Below are positions 11,501-18,625 of a stretch of DNA of 64,000 bases, in pieces. Source of the stretch: Branchiostoma floridae. Its lineage: Eukaryota; Chordata; Leptocardii; Amphioxiformes; Branchiostomatidae. The first letter of the stretch is position 1, and each line of letters begins with the position of its first letter. The position numbers and the translations under genes are program-made. Below the pieces are notes generated by a model, which was not told where the DNA came from, made no database searches, and saw only the letters and a list, made by a program, of their open reading frames with translations. The DNA lies in NCBI RefSeq assembly GCF_000003815.2, contig NC_049983.1:28368143-28432142 (forward strand). The letters are read 5' to 3'.

Positions 11501-13748
11501 AAATGGAGCCTTCCGATTGGTCCACAGCGCCTGTCTATATGGCAATAATTTTTAATCCATATCAACACTTATTGTTGCTTAGACCTTCTAGTAAGTTGAC
11601 CAGGACCGAAGATTGATAACTCGATGTTTTCAGACAGCTTGAAGAGCAGTTAGAAATGTTGTATGACCTTTGGTAGAAATAATTCTGAAGCAAAATTGAA
11701 ATGTAACGTCAGAAGCAGTGGATTCCATTTTGTGCTGGAAATTACGGTTTACCTTTGATTCAGAACATGGTAGGTGGCTTTTACATACCGATTTCAGGAT
11801 CAATGTAGTAAGGGATGACTCCTTGCCACTTCGCCTTAGTGGAGACACCACGCTTCTCGTTCCCATTCAGGACCTCGTTCTTTGCTTCCTTATCCATCTC
11901 AATGTCCCCCTCAAAGATCACATTTTGTTCGCCTGTGGTTTTCGACAGAAAACAACAACAGAAATAAAAAAAAAACTGTTCCCATCATGCCAGGTAGACA
12001 TGTCCTGGCTACAAAAGTTCTGATACTTGGAAAACGGTTAACCTTGGAAGGGGTGTAGCTTGTGTGACCAGCCTTACCTGGGCTGCATTCGCAGACGAAG
12101 CATCCTTTTTCATCGATCTTGTATCCAAAATAGCAGACGTCCGATTCGAAATGGCATTGGAAGCCATCGCACTCTCGTCCAAGCATCCCTGCGGAAATTT
12201 ATAAACAATGACTACGCTGCTTTGAACACTCACAGAACAAAGTTAAACCTGCGATATGTCATTTTTTCAGCACATTTCGTGGTTATAATTCTAAGCTGGG
12301 GACCCTTTCCATCTCCTCGACCAGGAAGTGTTGCGCACCCACCCAAGTCATTTTGCGCATGCCCTTAGGAATCTGTGCTGAGCAGCCTTTAATTCCTCAT
12401 AATCATAAAGTTAGCCACATGTAAGTTAAATGACAACATTGAATGTAAGAAGCATGTAAGCACACGGTAACAGTGAATGAAACTACATGTATGTACACAT
12501 ACTAGTAAAGAAAATAGCACCTGTGAACGTAATAGGCGTTTCACCAGACGTAACAAACTATGTTGCAACACTAGCCACATGAAACAAATGGCAAATGTGA
12601 ATGTAAATATCAAAAGACATGGAGCAATATCCATTCGTTTTCCTTACCCGCCTCTTCGTTGATCTCGTAGATATCTTTGTTGCCCTCGTAATGTCTCTTT
12701 TCAAGCGTTTCTTCAACAGTGGACAGAAAAATTCAAGCGTTACTTCGAATGTGGTCAGACAAATGTTTAATGTGGCAAGTAAAAGAGACCAAAACATGCC
12801 ATGTAACAGGAAGAGACGGGCCAAAGTTTGGTTACGTCTAATTGGAGATCGAAATAAGCAAACAAACAAACGTTCAAACAATGAGGTTAGGTAACAATAA
12901 CATAAAAGGACGGTGGCATGGGTAGAAGACGGAAACAGCATGCTGGTGAAGAGAGTGACCTGTGTAGGGTTACATACTTTAACAACAATGCCAGTGGATG
13001 TCTCAAGCATATGGAAAATTGATTGGTAGAAGTAAGTGTAAGAACTAAAACATGTACTGGGCATCCATGCGTTCAGAATACCATCAGACAGTGATTTTCA
13101 TCCAGAAAGTAGCGGGTTCGCTTACCCGCCTGTCGATTCTCGGTGAAAGCCCGGAGGAGCTCGTCTTCCGCTGGCCCGGTGTCACCTGGAGAAACATGGG
13201 CAAAGGAAGAAAAATATTATCCACATTGAAGCTTATACAGATCTAGATCAGCTTTAAAATGGAGAGGTTTAAGGTGTAGTTGTTGGGCAGTGTGAGACAA
13301 GAGAAGGGGTATACAGTCACCACCGTCTTCCTCTTCACTACCAGCTTCTTGTACCTTTTGAAACGGAAGAGAAACAGCTGTGTTACACAAAAGAGGCAGA
13401 AACATGTTACTTGCAGGAAACAGAGACAACAATGTCATGCACTCTGTGCACAGTTAAGTACACACTAGATACAGTTAAGTATATACTGAAATACACACTA
13501 TTTAAAGTTAAGTGCATACCAAAGAATACACTTTGTACAGTTAGGTACATTATAAAATACATACTATGAACTATAAATAAAGACACAATCATATTTACAG
13601 AAAATGCAATATGTAAACAAAAGAACATTACATGTTAAATCACATCTACTGCAGGAATGGGGGATAACAACTGACCTGTAGGAGCCGCTCGAGCGGACAG
13701 GAGCACCAGGGCCGCTACAGCCAGTGCTAACAGCGCTGCTGGTTTCAT
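64..13748 (-). CDS. Mosaic astacin metalloprotease with antistasin, pentraxin, EGF and F-type lectin modules (gene A, 3' end outside window)
   Basis: Gene-level entry. I joined nineteen exons by reading splice borders on the minus strand, and every junction keeps frame. Exons in order are 13748-13676, 13185-13126, 12710-12648, 12188-12078, 11932-11789, 11005-10946, 10530-10468, 10007-9897, 9751-9608, 7701-7581, 7307-7132, 6396-6261, 6112-6030, 4881-4667, 4537-4144, 3517-3395, 3025-2903, 2766-2644 and 259-64. They sum to 2519 nt, about 839 residues, with the C-terminus beyond the left edge. Predicted order: signal peptide, two copies of acidic prodomain plus antistasin, astacin catalytic domain, pentraxin, three EGF-Ca, F-type lectin. 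The product should be a secreted zinc endopeptidase with carbohydrate- or ligand-binding C-terminal modules; this role is inferred from the families. Most module borders are phase 1, the usual sign of exon shuffling. Unproven points are whether both prodomain copies are spliced in and whether small exons were missed. Confidence 0.8.
260..2643. other. Intron of gene A with dispersed repeats
   Basis: No exon recognised. It holds a palindrome and two further copies of GTAACGTTTGTTACA (851-1227), a dispersed repeat at about 1860-2240 with the CATGGAGGTTATATTTAC motif twice followed by a GTCTGTCTGTC run, and a (TA)n tract at 2547-2577. Confidence 0.6.
851..1227. repeat. Repeated GTAACGTTTGTTACA motifs with palindrome
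   Basis: A 15-bp perfect inverted repeat, TGTAACAAACGTTAC at 851-865 and GTAACGTTTGTTACA at 868-882, has a two-base loop. The same 15-mer recurs at 1031-1045 and 1213-1227. This resembles termini of nested MITE copies. Confidence 0.55.
2644..2766 (-). CDS. Calcium-binding EGF module exon 3
   Basis: A 123-nt phase 1-1 exon encoding [24 protein letters not shown] and [10 protein letters not shown]. It is the most diverged of the three. It keeps all six Cys, the calcium ligands and the hydroxylation consensus. Confidence 0.92.
2903..3025 (-). CDS. Calcium-binding EGF module exon 2
   Basis: A 123-nt phase 1-1 exon encoding [24 protein letters not shown] and [11 protein letters not shown]. Same motifs as the neighbouring EGF exons. 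Very close in sequence to 3395-3517, so a recent exon duplication. Confidence 0.92.
3242..3272 (-). pseudogene. Vestigial EGF exon end
   Basis: The bases repeat the acceptor and first codons of the EGF exons (the start of DVDEC plus about 15 bases of intron), followed by intron sequence similar to that upstream of 2903-3025. The rest of the exon is missing, so this is the stub of a lost fourth EGF exon. Confidence 0.6.
3395..3517 (-). CDS. Calcium-binding EGF module exon 1
   Basis: A 123-nt phase 1-1 exon encoding [12 protein letters not shown] then [12 protein letters not shown] and [11 protein letters not shown]. It has the six-Cys EGF pattern with the DxDEC calcium motif and the CxNxxxxFxCxC consensus for Asp/Asn beta-hydroxylation. 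First of three EGF exons of exactly equal length. Confidence 0.92.
3860..3992. repeat. (GTGA)n microsatellite
   Basis: About 130 bases of TGAG/GTGA tetranucleotide repeat in the intron between pentraxin exon 2 and the first EGF exon. A LINE-like 3' tail (CAGCAGGACTAGCCCTTTG) lies nearby at about 3740. Confidence 0.9.
4144..4537 (-). CDS. Pentraxin domain exon 2
   Basis: A 394-nt exon, phase 0 to 1. It encodes [37 protein letters not shown] and later [18 protein letters not shown], ending DEYICG. These are hallmark pentraxin strands: WHxVCxTWxS, YxDG, G.LxxxNLWDRVL. The strict signature His directly before the Val-Cys pair is Ala here (WHAVC). Pentraxins bind phosphocholine, glycans or other ligands in a calcium-dependent way, usually as oligomers. 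Acceptor ATTTTCCAG; donor GTAAGT. Confidence 0.92.
4667..4881 (-). CDS. Pentraxin domain exon 1
   Basis: A 215-nt exon, phase 1 to 0. It encodes [19 protein letters not shown], then [18 protein letters not shown] and [20 protein letters not shown], the first half of a pentraxin/laminin-G-like beta sandwich (FP...SxYAKL, LSxFTLCLxMRTD, SYA). I chose the acceptor ACGGCAG at 4882-4883 because it alone gives the phase needed after the astacin end. An alternative CAG eight bases downstream breaks the frame. Confidence 0.88.
4956..5055. other. Assembly gap, 100 N
   Basis: Run of N of the standard unknown size, in the intron between the astacin and pentraxin exons. Confidence 0.99.
5446..5618 (-). 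pseudogene. Truncated duplicate of pentraxin exon 1
   Basis: Near-copy of 4667-4881: same acceptor, [23 protein letters not shown] and [10 protein letters not shown]. Homology stops after AVQ and the frame meets a stop two codons later, with no donor. The last 17 residues of the exon (the EQHNELLI part) are absent. If spliced in it would end the protein before the pentraxin domain. An N gap (4956-5055) lies between the copies, so misassembly is possible. Confidence 0.75.
6030..6112 (-). CDS. Astacin catalytic domain exon 4 (C-terminal end)
   Basis: An 83-nt exon, phase 2 to 1, encoding [17 protein letters not shown] and [22 protein letters not shown] is the conserved end of the astacin domain, whose last Cys pairs with an earlier one. 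It is too short to stand out as an ORF. Acceptor TCCCTGCAG; donor GTGAGT. Confidence 0.88.
6261..6396 (-). CDS. Astacin catalytic domain exon 3 with Met-turn
   Basis: A 136-nt exon, phase 1 to 2, encoding [17 protein letters not shown] and then [24 protein letters not shown] is the metzincin Met-turn with the zinc-proximal Tyr. Acceptor ATCTGCAG before ATAAAG; donor GTAAGA after AAGAA. Confidence 0.92.
6755..7093 (-). mobile_element. LINE 3' fragment
   Basis: Minus-strand frame with [20 protein letters not shown] and [10 protein letters not shown], the end of a non-LTR reverse transcriptase ORF (FxPRTxxLWNxLP). It is followed by an A-rich tail at about 6755. It lies within the astacin intron 6397-7131 and is 5'-truncated. 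Confidence 0.75.
7132..7307 (-). CDS. Astacin catalytic domain exon 2 with zinc site
   Basis: A 176-nt exon, phase 2 to 1. It encodes [17 protein letters not shown], a Cys, and the zinc-binding helix [12 protein letters not shown], which matches HExxHxxGFxHE exactly. The three His are the zinc ligands and the first Glu is the general base. It ends in [12 protein letters not shown] and the NNIQK segment. All catalytic residues expected in this part are present, so the enzyme should be active. Confidence 0.93.
7581..7701 (-). CDS. Astacin catalytic domain exon 1
   Basis: A 121-nt exon, phase 1 to 2, encoding [19 protein letters not shown] and then LRFQRKM and a [13 protein letters not shown] segment. 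The pattern (A..AI..A...Y..YTCLRF) is the astacin N-terminal helix leading to the first conserved Cys. The donor is GTAAAA after GCAGAGG. It joins the next exon to make GRGCSSPVG, as in the family. Confidence 0.8.
8072..8216. mobile_element. Foldback MITE
   Basis: The ends GGCTATATGATAATAA and TTATTATCATATAGCC are inverted repeats, and homology continues inward (GTTAATGCC, then GGTGTATATGG). A related left half follows at about 8917-8980 after the same leader (TGTTACGGCGT...TCTGATTGGTCCGCGGCG). Confidence 0.7.
8310..8776. repeat. Direct tandem duplication of about 235 bp
   Basis: Two copies in tandem, from TTCTGCTGGGACACGTGTG at about 8311 and TTCTGCTGGGACAAGTGTG at about 8544. Each runs through GGTCGGTTTCAAGGC to ACAAAGCATTCCTTTCTGCTG. 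Confidence 0.8.
8785..8865. repeat. Perfect 21-bp inverted repeat (foldback)
   Basis: Arms at 8785-8805 and 8845-8865 (core CGCCGTAACACGTAGATT) with a 39-base loop. The right arm is the leader of the second MITE relative. Confidence 0.7.
9608..9751 (-). CDS. Astacin prodomain end and mature N-terminus exon, proximal copy
   Basis: Encodes FEGDI (aspartate switch) and, after a basic stretch with NEKRG, the mature start [13 protein letters not shown]. It ends in phase 1 and joins directly to 7701-7581, whose first codon completes to Ala and continues [13 protein letters not shown] as in astacins. The propeptide is probably cleaved between the basic residues and the WQGVIPY strand. This is the copy that connects to the catalytic exons. 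Confidence 0.85.
9897..10007 (-). CDS. Antistasin-like module exon, proximal copy
   Basis: Second copy of the 37-residue, six-Cys antistasin exon, in phase 1-1, splicing in frame to 9751-9608. The Cys pattern (CDGFQC, C, GC, VCEC) and the GYKID turn before the GC pair are intact. Confidence 0.8.
10468..10530 (-). CDS. Gene A prodomain exon (proximal copy), 21 residues
   Basis: Tandem copy of 12648-12710 with identical coding sequence. Encodes the charged [10 protein letters not shown] segment. Confidence 0.7.
10946..11005 (-). CDS. Gene A prodomain exon (proximal copy), 20 residues
   Basis: Tandem copy of 13126-13185, same borders and frame. If the tandem duplication is an assembly artefact, only one of the two exists. 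Confidence 0.65.
11144..11167 (-). CDS. Candidate 24-nt acidic microexon of gene A, proximal copy
   Basis: Same sequence and reservations as the copy at 13324-13347: EAGSEEED in phase 1-1, with a weak GTGGTG donor and a competing upstream AG. Confidence 0.22.
11789..11932 (-). CDS. Astacin prodomain end and mature N-terminus exon, distal copy
   Basis: A 144-nt phase 1-1 exon with acceptor AAACCACAG and donor GTATGT. It encodes [10 protein letters not shown] near its start and [11 protein letters not shown] at its end. FEGD is the astacin aspartate-switch motif (FxGD), whose Asp binds the catalytic zinc in the zymogen. GVIPYYID is the conserved mature N-terminal strand. In this distal copy it is followed by a second prodomain block, not by the catalytic domain. 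If both copies are spliced, this half-domain would be stranded without its catalytic partner. Confidence 0.75.
12078..12188 (-). CDS. Antistasin-like module exon, distal copy
   Basis: A 111-nt phase 1-1 exon with acceptor TTTCCGCAG and donor GTAAGG. It encodes 37 residues with six Cys in the antistasin spacing: CDGFQC, then C before [11 protein letters not shown], then VCEC. Antistasin repeats occur in leech protease inhibitors and in many secreted metazoan proteins, where they inhibit serine proteases or simply serve as Cys-rich spacers. Here the module lies inside the astacin prodomain, between the EINEEA exon and the FEGD exon, an unusual position. Its coding sequence looks identical to the copy at 9897-10007. 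Confidence 0.8.
12648..12710 (-). CDS. Gene A prodomain exon (distal copy), 21 residues
   Basis: A 63-nt phase 1-1 exon with acceptor TGTTGAAG and donor GTAAGG. It encodes [19 protein letters not shown], a charged segment of the kind found in astacin propeptides before the FxGD motif. It is duplicated at 10468-10530. Confidence 0.7.
13126..13185 (-). CDS. Gene A prodomain exon (distal copy), 20 residues
   Basis: A 60-nt phase 1-1 exon between a TTTCTCCAG acceptor and a GTAAGC donor. It encodes an acidic stretch reading [20 protein letters not shown]. It sits between the signal peptide and the clear prodomain exons and has no domain of its own that I recognise. It is identical in reading frame to 10946-11005 in the other tandem copy. 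Confidence 0.65.
13324..13347 (-). CDS. Candidate 24-nt acidic microexon of gene A, distal copy
   Basis: The stretch would encode EAGSEEED in phase 1-1, between a pyrimidine-rich tract ending in ACAAG and a GTGGTG donor. The length (24 nt) and phase would keep the reading frame between the signal peptide and the next exon. Against it, an earlier AG lies five bases upstream and gives the wrong frame, and the donor is weak. It may be optional or not an exon at all. Confidence 0.25.
13676..13748 (-). CDS. Signal-peptide exon of gene A
   Basis: The ATG at 13748-13746 opens [17 protein letters not shown] followed by SARAAPT, a textbook secretory signal peptide: a Lys after Met, a hydrophobic Ala/Leu/Val core and a small-residue ARA cleavage site. 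The exon ends at 13676 with CTACAG before GTCAGT and leaves phase 1, matching the following exons. A minus-strand acceptor (TTTTCCAG) lies just before the ATG, so the exon probably starts at 13758 with ten bases of 5'UTR, and an untranslated first exon should lie further right. No other start nearby fits as well. Confidence 0.85.
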
Positions 13749-13758
13749 GCTTCTCCGT

Positions 13759-13932
13759 CTGGAAAACAAACGAGACATGAGTCAGGCTTGTGTCGCATAG
13801 CAAACATCAAAGACTGGAACATATCTGTGAATTGACAACACCCCAGGAGCAGCCACTGAAATAAATCTAAAGCTGCCGAAAAAGTCAGCCAGGGTAACTC
13901 TGCATCGCAGGTGAAGAATAAAAAAACACGAG
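13759..13932. promoter_or_regulatory. Upstream intron or leader of gene A
   Basis: The TTTTCCAG acceptor ends at 13759, so the transcript begins further right in an untranslated exon I could not place. I see no TATA box or other promoter motif that I would defend. Confidence 0.3.
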
Positions 13933-14238
13933 TCACTGCTCGACTTGTGTCAGGTCGTGACAGCATACGCACTCCCGCACCGTTGTCATTGACAGTGGCT
14001 GACAGTTGCGACACCGGCACCAAACGTCACTGCCCAGCCTCCATCCCTCTGTTTCCACGTCCCTGCCGTCCCATTCGGCGACGCTCTGTGCATCTAGGAG
14101 GTTTGGATCGGCCGGAGGACTGGAAACTGCCGCTGCGCCCCCCTCCCCTCTCTCCTCCGTCGATGCGCTGGCAGAGTCCGACCAGCGCGGCTGGAAGTTA
14201 TACGCTGATATGTTGTTCGGGTCAAAGCGATCACCCAT
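13933..14238 (-). CDS. P2X7-like cytoplasmic zinc-binding domain ORF
   Basis: A 101-residue minus-strand ORF beginning MGDRFDPNNISAYNFQPRW, followed by a Ser/Glu/Gly-rich stretch, then WRLGSDVWCRCRNCQPL and ECVCCHDL. The pattern WCxCxxC...ECxCC is that of the P2X purinoceptor 7 intracellular domain, which occurs alone in many invertebrate proteins. These often open with a similar YxFxP segment. The frame stops soon after CCHDL, where the family normally continues with more Cys and His, so this is either one exon with an unseen donor near 13950 or a truncated copy. It sits 175 bases upstream of the gene A signal exon on the same strand. The family match is from memory, not a search. Confidence 0.5.
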   Translation of the reverse strand: MGDRFDPNNISAYNFQPRWSDSASASTEERGEGGAAAVSSPPADPNLLDAQSVAEWDGRDVETEGWRLGSDVWCRCRNCQPLSMTTVRECVCCHDLTQVEQ

Positions 14239-14402
14239 GTTGCTAAACCGCAGATTACGATCGTCAATAGTCCGAGAGGACGGTAGAATGGTGCAAAAAT
14301 AATGCGCGAGCGTAAATTACGCAAATTGTACTGGTCTGAACCCACAGTGTATTGTGAAATCAAATCAAAGCTCGGGGTTCTGGAAATCAATTCACAAAAT
14401 AA

Positions 14403-15012
14403 ATGACCACAAACCTGCCGACAGAAAGTTACGTTCTTACTCACCCTCCTATCGGCACCTGCAGTTTCAACTCCAGTCTATTTTCTAGAGGCCTGCGTAA
14501 CAGCCCAGCATGTAGCTGCGGGTGCCGGTCCGAAACAGTCACCCATTACCTACTTCACTGCCCAAATTACACCAACCAAAGAATACTTCTCCTCGGTAAA
14601 CTCTCCCGGATTTTAGGACGGTCATTTAACTTTTCTTTTCTACTACGTGGAAGTACATCCTTGTCATATTCGATAAATACTAAAATTTTAAATCTAACCA
14701 AAAACTTCATCACAGCCACTAAACGTTTTTCTTCCTGATTAATTCTTTCAAGCATTTTAGTTCTTTGTTACTGGGGTAGGGGACCGGACTTGCGCACACA
14801 TCAACTTTTGTAACAGTTATACACATCATTCAATCTTTATTTGTTACCAGTATTGTTTATATATTCGAATCCCTTTATTTGAATTTGTTTAGTTTAGTTT
14901 AGTTATGTTTATGTTATTGTATATATATATGTATAGTGGTGGCGTGAATATAAGTAGTTAACTTGAGTGCGCCACCACTACGTCTGTCTTTTCTCTCAAT
15001 GAGAATAAAAAA
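14403..15012 (+). mobile_element. LINE 3' fragment with zinc-knuckle end
   Basis: Plus-strand frame with CSCGCRSETVTHYLLHCPNY and TNQRILLLGKL, the Cys/His-containing end of a non-LTR reverse transcriptase ORF, ending at about 14738. The remaining part looks like 3'UTR and ends in AATAAAAAAAC. Same family as 58839-59033. Confidence 0.72.
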
Positions 15013-15230
15013 ACAGTTACGTGCGACCGCACCTGTTCCGCAGTGGAACCTGCAAATTTGGGCGGGCAAAACTGACCAGTGCTTCGAGTATCAGCCAGCC
15101 GCCGGACACGTTGAGAGTTCCAAGTAGATAGTTTTATTTCTATATAGCGAGAGACCGTTGTCCGCTCCATGACTATTACGTCGACAACCCTTTCTAAAAA
15201 AATCTTTGAAGGAAACATTTTATTAACTTA

Positions 15231-15329
15231 CCCCAACTTTGTAACGCTGGAAGTGCAGCTCTGGTATGTTTTTTTGGCTTGATATTTGTACCCTGTATAG
15301 ATGATTTGTATATCTATACAAAGTTGGGC
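15231..15329. mobile_element. Small TA-flanked MITE
   Basis: The ends CCCCAACTTTGTA and TACAAAGTTGGGC are inverted repeats (12 of 13), flanked by TA on both sides. 99 bp, mariner-like in form. Confidence 0.6.
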
Positions 15330-16229
15330 TAAAACACCTATCATAGTTGAGGGTCAAATAATCAATTGAACCTGTCGTTAGTTACTGAAGTGCATACAAG
15401 TCGTCATTAAGGTGAAGGCTATGCGGTACCATAATCCTTAAATGTTAGAGACGGCGTGTTTAAAAGAGTCATTCTCTCCATCCGTTGGGTCAGAATCTTT
15501 TTTTATCAGATCTTCGCAATTTTGCCTGTTATGTATGATTATAGAACCAATACAAAATACAGTAGTGTAACATAATATAGTACAGGATAGTATAGCATTG
15601 TTCCGACACAAAATTGGGCTCATTGAATGAATTCTTACCTACCTCTGATTACAGTTAAACATCTAGTTAATAAAATGTTTCCTCCCTCAAAGACAAATGG
15701 AAATCTTTGATATTCCATCTGATGACAAATGATGATGATGATGATTCCATCTGAGATGTTTCCCCTACTGTATACTCTTCAATAAATAGACATATCACCT
15801 TTTACCGGTTGGCCTGGTGACAGAATCTCACAATCGTGGGATCGATTGCAATTTATCTGCTGTACTCCTGTTACAAAAGTTAAAGACTTAGTCGGCGAGG
15901 ATTTAAAGTCGGGCCTCTGTTAAGCCCAGTGGTTATTGCGGTAATCCGAACACAAGAGGCTCTATCAAAGACTGTCATCATCTATTACATTATCTAAATT
16001 GAGGATTATTTAGGCAAGGATGGGCAGGCATGACCAAACTCCGATATACGCCAACATGGAATGTCCCTAGCATGCCGTGTGTTTGTGATGGAACTTTGTT
16101 TTCCTTTGTCAACAATGAGTCATGAATATAAACATACATACATGCAAACGTAATGGATTCATATGTACCAAAATTGCAGAAAGCAAAACTAGTGGACTAA
16201 TAACGTTAACCTTAATCACAGGAACATGT
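15330..16229. other. No gene recognised
   Basis: AT-rich sequence with relatives elsewhere in the window (about 15530 with 24420 and 32540; about 16080-16230 with 34680-34830). No ORF or RNA gene is supported. Confidence 0.5.
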
Positions 16230-17342
16230 GTGAAATCCAGAAGAAAGCAGAACTACCAATGTATAGTTTGTAAATAATCAAAACAACAGTTCTTTACACG
16301 TTTTTAGTCCTAAAGCAACCATGATAATTACTACCCTATAGCTAAATCAAAGCAAATCTATTCTAATAGTACAAGGAAAGATAACATTTATTGTTACACT
16401 TAGTTAACTCAAATACTTGAGAGTGAAATTGTACATCACCAAAAGCAAACAGGCCCGAATGTTCCACAGGCCCCAGGTACAGGCGGGCCCCAATGTTCTA
16501 TACGAATGTTCGGAGAGCTGAAAACCAGGTGTGCTGAACAACAACGTGCTCTAAAACCAGCTCCCAGTCCCCACCCCCTGACCAAGAGAGAAAGTCTCTA
16601 TCATTTGTACCTTTCGATTGAAGTATTTTTCCTTTAACCACCGAGATAGGCCAAAGCAACGCACATGCAGATAAACTTCACATGCGTTTAATCAAATGCG
16701 AGTACCAAACACGAAATAAGTCAGTAATAAAGAAATCATTTTCCTCAACCACAGAAACATGTGTGATGAAAGCTTAAATCTGGACAAATTTACTTTTCAA
16801 CTTTAAAGCCATTCTATCACCTAACCAAGCCTTCTAGCCATCCCCCGGGGTTCCAGACGGGGAGTCCTCGGCAGGGTGAGCTTCTATCCCCGCCGGCCAG
16901 CTAAGCTCATCACGGTGATTTCGCCTGACTGAATCCAATCAAGAGAGCCTTCGGGGTTTAGGCGGGGCTAGCCAAAATTTCCTCGGAGCATGTTACAGCT
17001 CGTGCCGAAGAGCTGGCTTGTGTGGGCCCTGGTAACGATCTGGATTCCCGGTAACTTCACTGTAACGTCATTCATCTTGTAAGTTCGGAAAAATTCCTTT
17101 CTACTAATCTGCGAGATTGGTCAAAGGTTGGTCTGGTTGTTGCTATTAGGGCTTGATTTGATATGTTAAGTATGGAAAGGCTTAACTAAAAATCAGTTAA
17201 TACTCTTCAGATAGTGTCGATTTTTGATGTTTTTCACAACATCCCTGGACCTTGCTACATGTTATATTTCTTTGAACTAATTCATGACAACCTCAAATCG
17301 GTCTGCAGGCCGCTTTTCAGTGAGGTCTTATGGAAAGAGGTA
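16230..17342. repeat. Dispersed 1.1-kb repeat, copy 1
   Basis: Matches 32735-33848 almost base for base, including a GC-rich core (CCCCGGGGTTCCAGACGGGG) and a shared short ORF (SIFDVFHNIPGPCYMLYFF). No coding function recognised. Confidence 0.85.
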
Positions 17343-17656
17343 TCAAATCCCAAGTTACTTGTATATGTTTTGTCTATTTTGTTTTGTATTTATTATTTCA
17401 TTTGATCATTTGTAATACAACTTCTAGTCCATTAGTGTATTTCACATGATGATTTCAACTTATGTTATGTGCATTTTTCGTTCACTTTAATTATGTATAA
17501 TTATTATTTCTGCAACTTATTTCTGGGGGGAGGCCAAAGAAAAGCCACATAGGCTTCTGCTAACCCCCCGCATGTTCTTCATCTTTGTATACACATTTGT
17601 TTTTAAGCCATGCTATTATGCGCGAATAAAGAAAGAAAGAAAGAAAGAAAGAGGTA
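17343..17656 (+). mobile_element. 5'-truncated retroelement insertion with GAAA tail
   Basis: Absent from the paralogous repeat copy at about 33841. GAAAGAGGTA occurs at 17333-17342 and again at 17647-17656, a target duplication. The insert ends in (GAAA)n after GCGAATAAA, and holds the tail motif GGGGGGAGGCCAAAG. Confidence 0.78.
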
Positions 17657-18042
17657 AGGGTACGGGTCAATTTTTCACACGATACAGTACTTTAACCTTG
17701 CTAGGGGGCAATAATCTAATAATTTTTCTTGATTTTTCAACACCTATCGTCATATCAATTGCCATAAAGATTCATCGAGTTATGGTAACTAGACAAAAAC
17801 GCAAGCGCATCAACAGCCGAAAACAAGGGTGGTCAATGACCATGTTACAAAGTATTTGGTAACATGTTAGTTTGGTACGTACATGTGACAACACAAAGAT
17901 AGCATAACAAAGTAATCACCCATTCCAGATTCAAAAAGAAAAGCATTGACCAAATCTCAATACGCCGACGGCCAATTATTTTGAGAGGCAACATCTCCTT
18001 TGCTCAAATAGATACAAGTAGACAGAATTTTTGTGAAAATCC

Positions 18043-18332
18043 ACGACGCGCCCGTGAGAAGACTACCATGTCGTCAGGTCCTCTGGCTATGGGTTGGGGG
18101 GAAAACAAGCCGCGACGCGCCCGTGTGAAGACTTCCATGTCGTCAGGTCCTCTATGGCTTTGGGTTGGCGGGACAACAAGTCGCGACGCGCCCGTGAGAA
18201 GACTACCATCTCATCAGGTCCTCTATGGCTATGGGTTGGCGGGACAACAAGTCGCGACGCGCCCGTGAGAAGACTACCATCTCATCAGGTCCTCTATGGC
18301 TATGGGTTGGCGGGACAACAAGTCGCGACGCG
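18043..18332. repeat. 71-bp minisatellite, about 4 copies
   Basis: Unit contains GACGCGCCCGTGAGAAGAC, TCAGGTCCTCTATGGC and TATGGGTTGGCGGGACAAC. Same unit as the larger array at 20571-22000. Confidence 0.92.
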
Positions 18333-18346
18333 GGACAACACGCTGC

Positions 18347-18625
18347 GTCGGGCCTGGCGTAACTTGTAGAGCGTTCGGCTATGATTATATAGGTCCTGAG
18401 TTCGATCCCCACCGTGCCCCCCGACGTTGTGTCCTTGGGAAAGGAACCTTACACGACCTTCCTCACTTCACCCAGGTGTAAAAACGGGTACCTGACTTTG
18501 GTCGGGGAGGTAAAAGACTACCTTTACCCTCTGTCTGTACCGTGTATGTAGCACTGTCAATATAAGTTACAAAACTTGAGTGCAGTGCCACATTGTCCTC
18601 GTCTGTCCAAAAGCAAATAGAAAAA
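18347..18625 (+). mobile_element. tRNA-derived SINE
   Basis: The head has an A box (CTGGCGTAACTTGTAGAGCG) and a B box (GGTCCTGAGTTCGATCC). The body has TGTCCTTGGGAAAGG and ACCCAGGTGTAAAAACGG, and the tail ends in CTGTCCAAAAGCAAATAG plus A-run. The sequence is not a functional tRNA. Confidence 0.8.

Larger units (their letters stand above)
9057..13412. repeat. 2.18-kb tandem duplication in gene A
   Basis: Copy 1 runs from 9057 to about 11232 and copy 2 from 11236 to about 13412. The copies differ by a handful of single bases and 1-2 base indels. Each holds the two prodomain exons, the antistasin exon, the FEGD/mature-start exon and the candidate microexon. Coding parts look identical. Confidence 0.93.
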
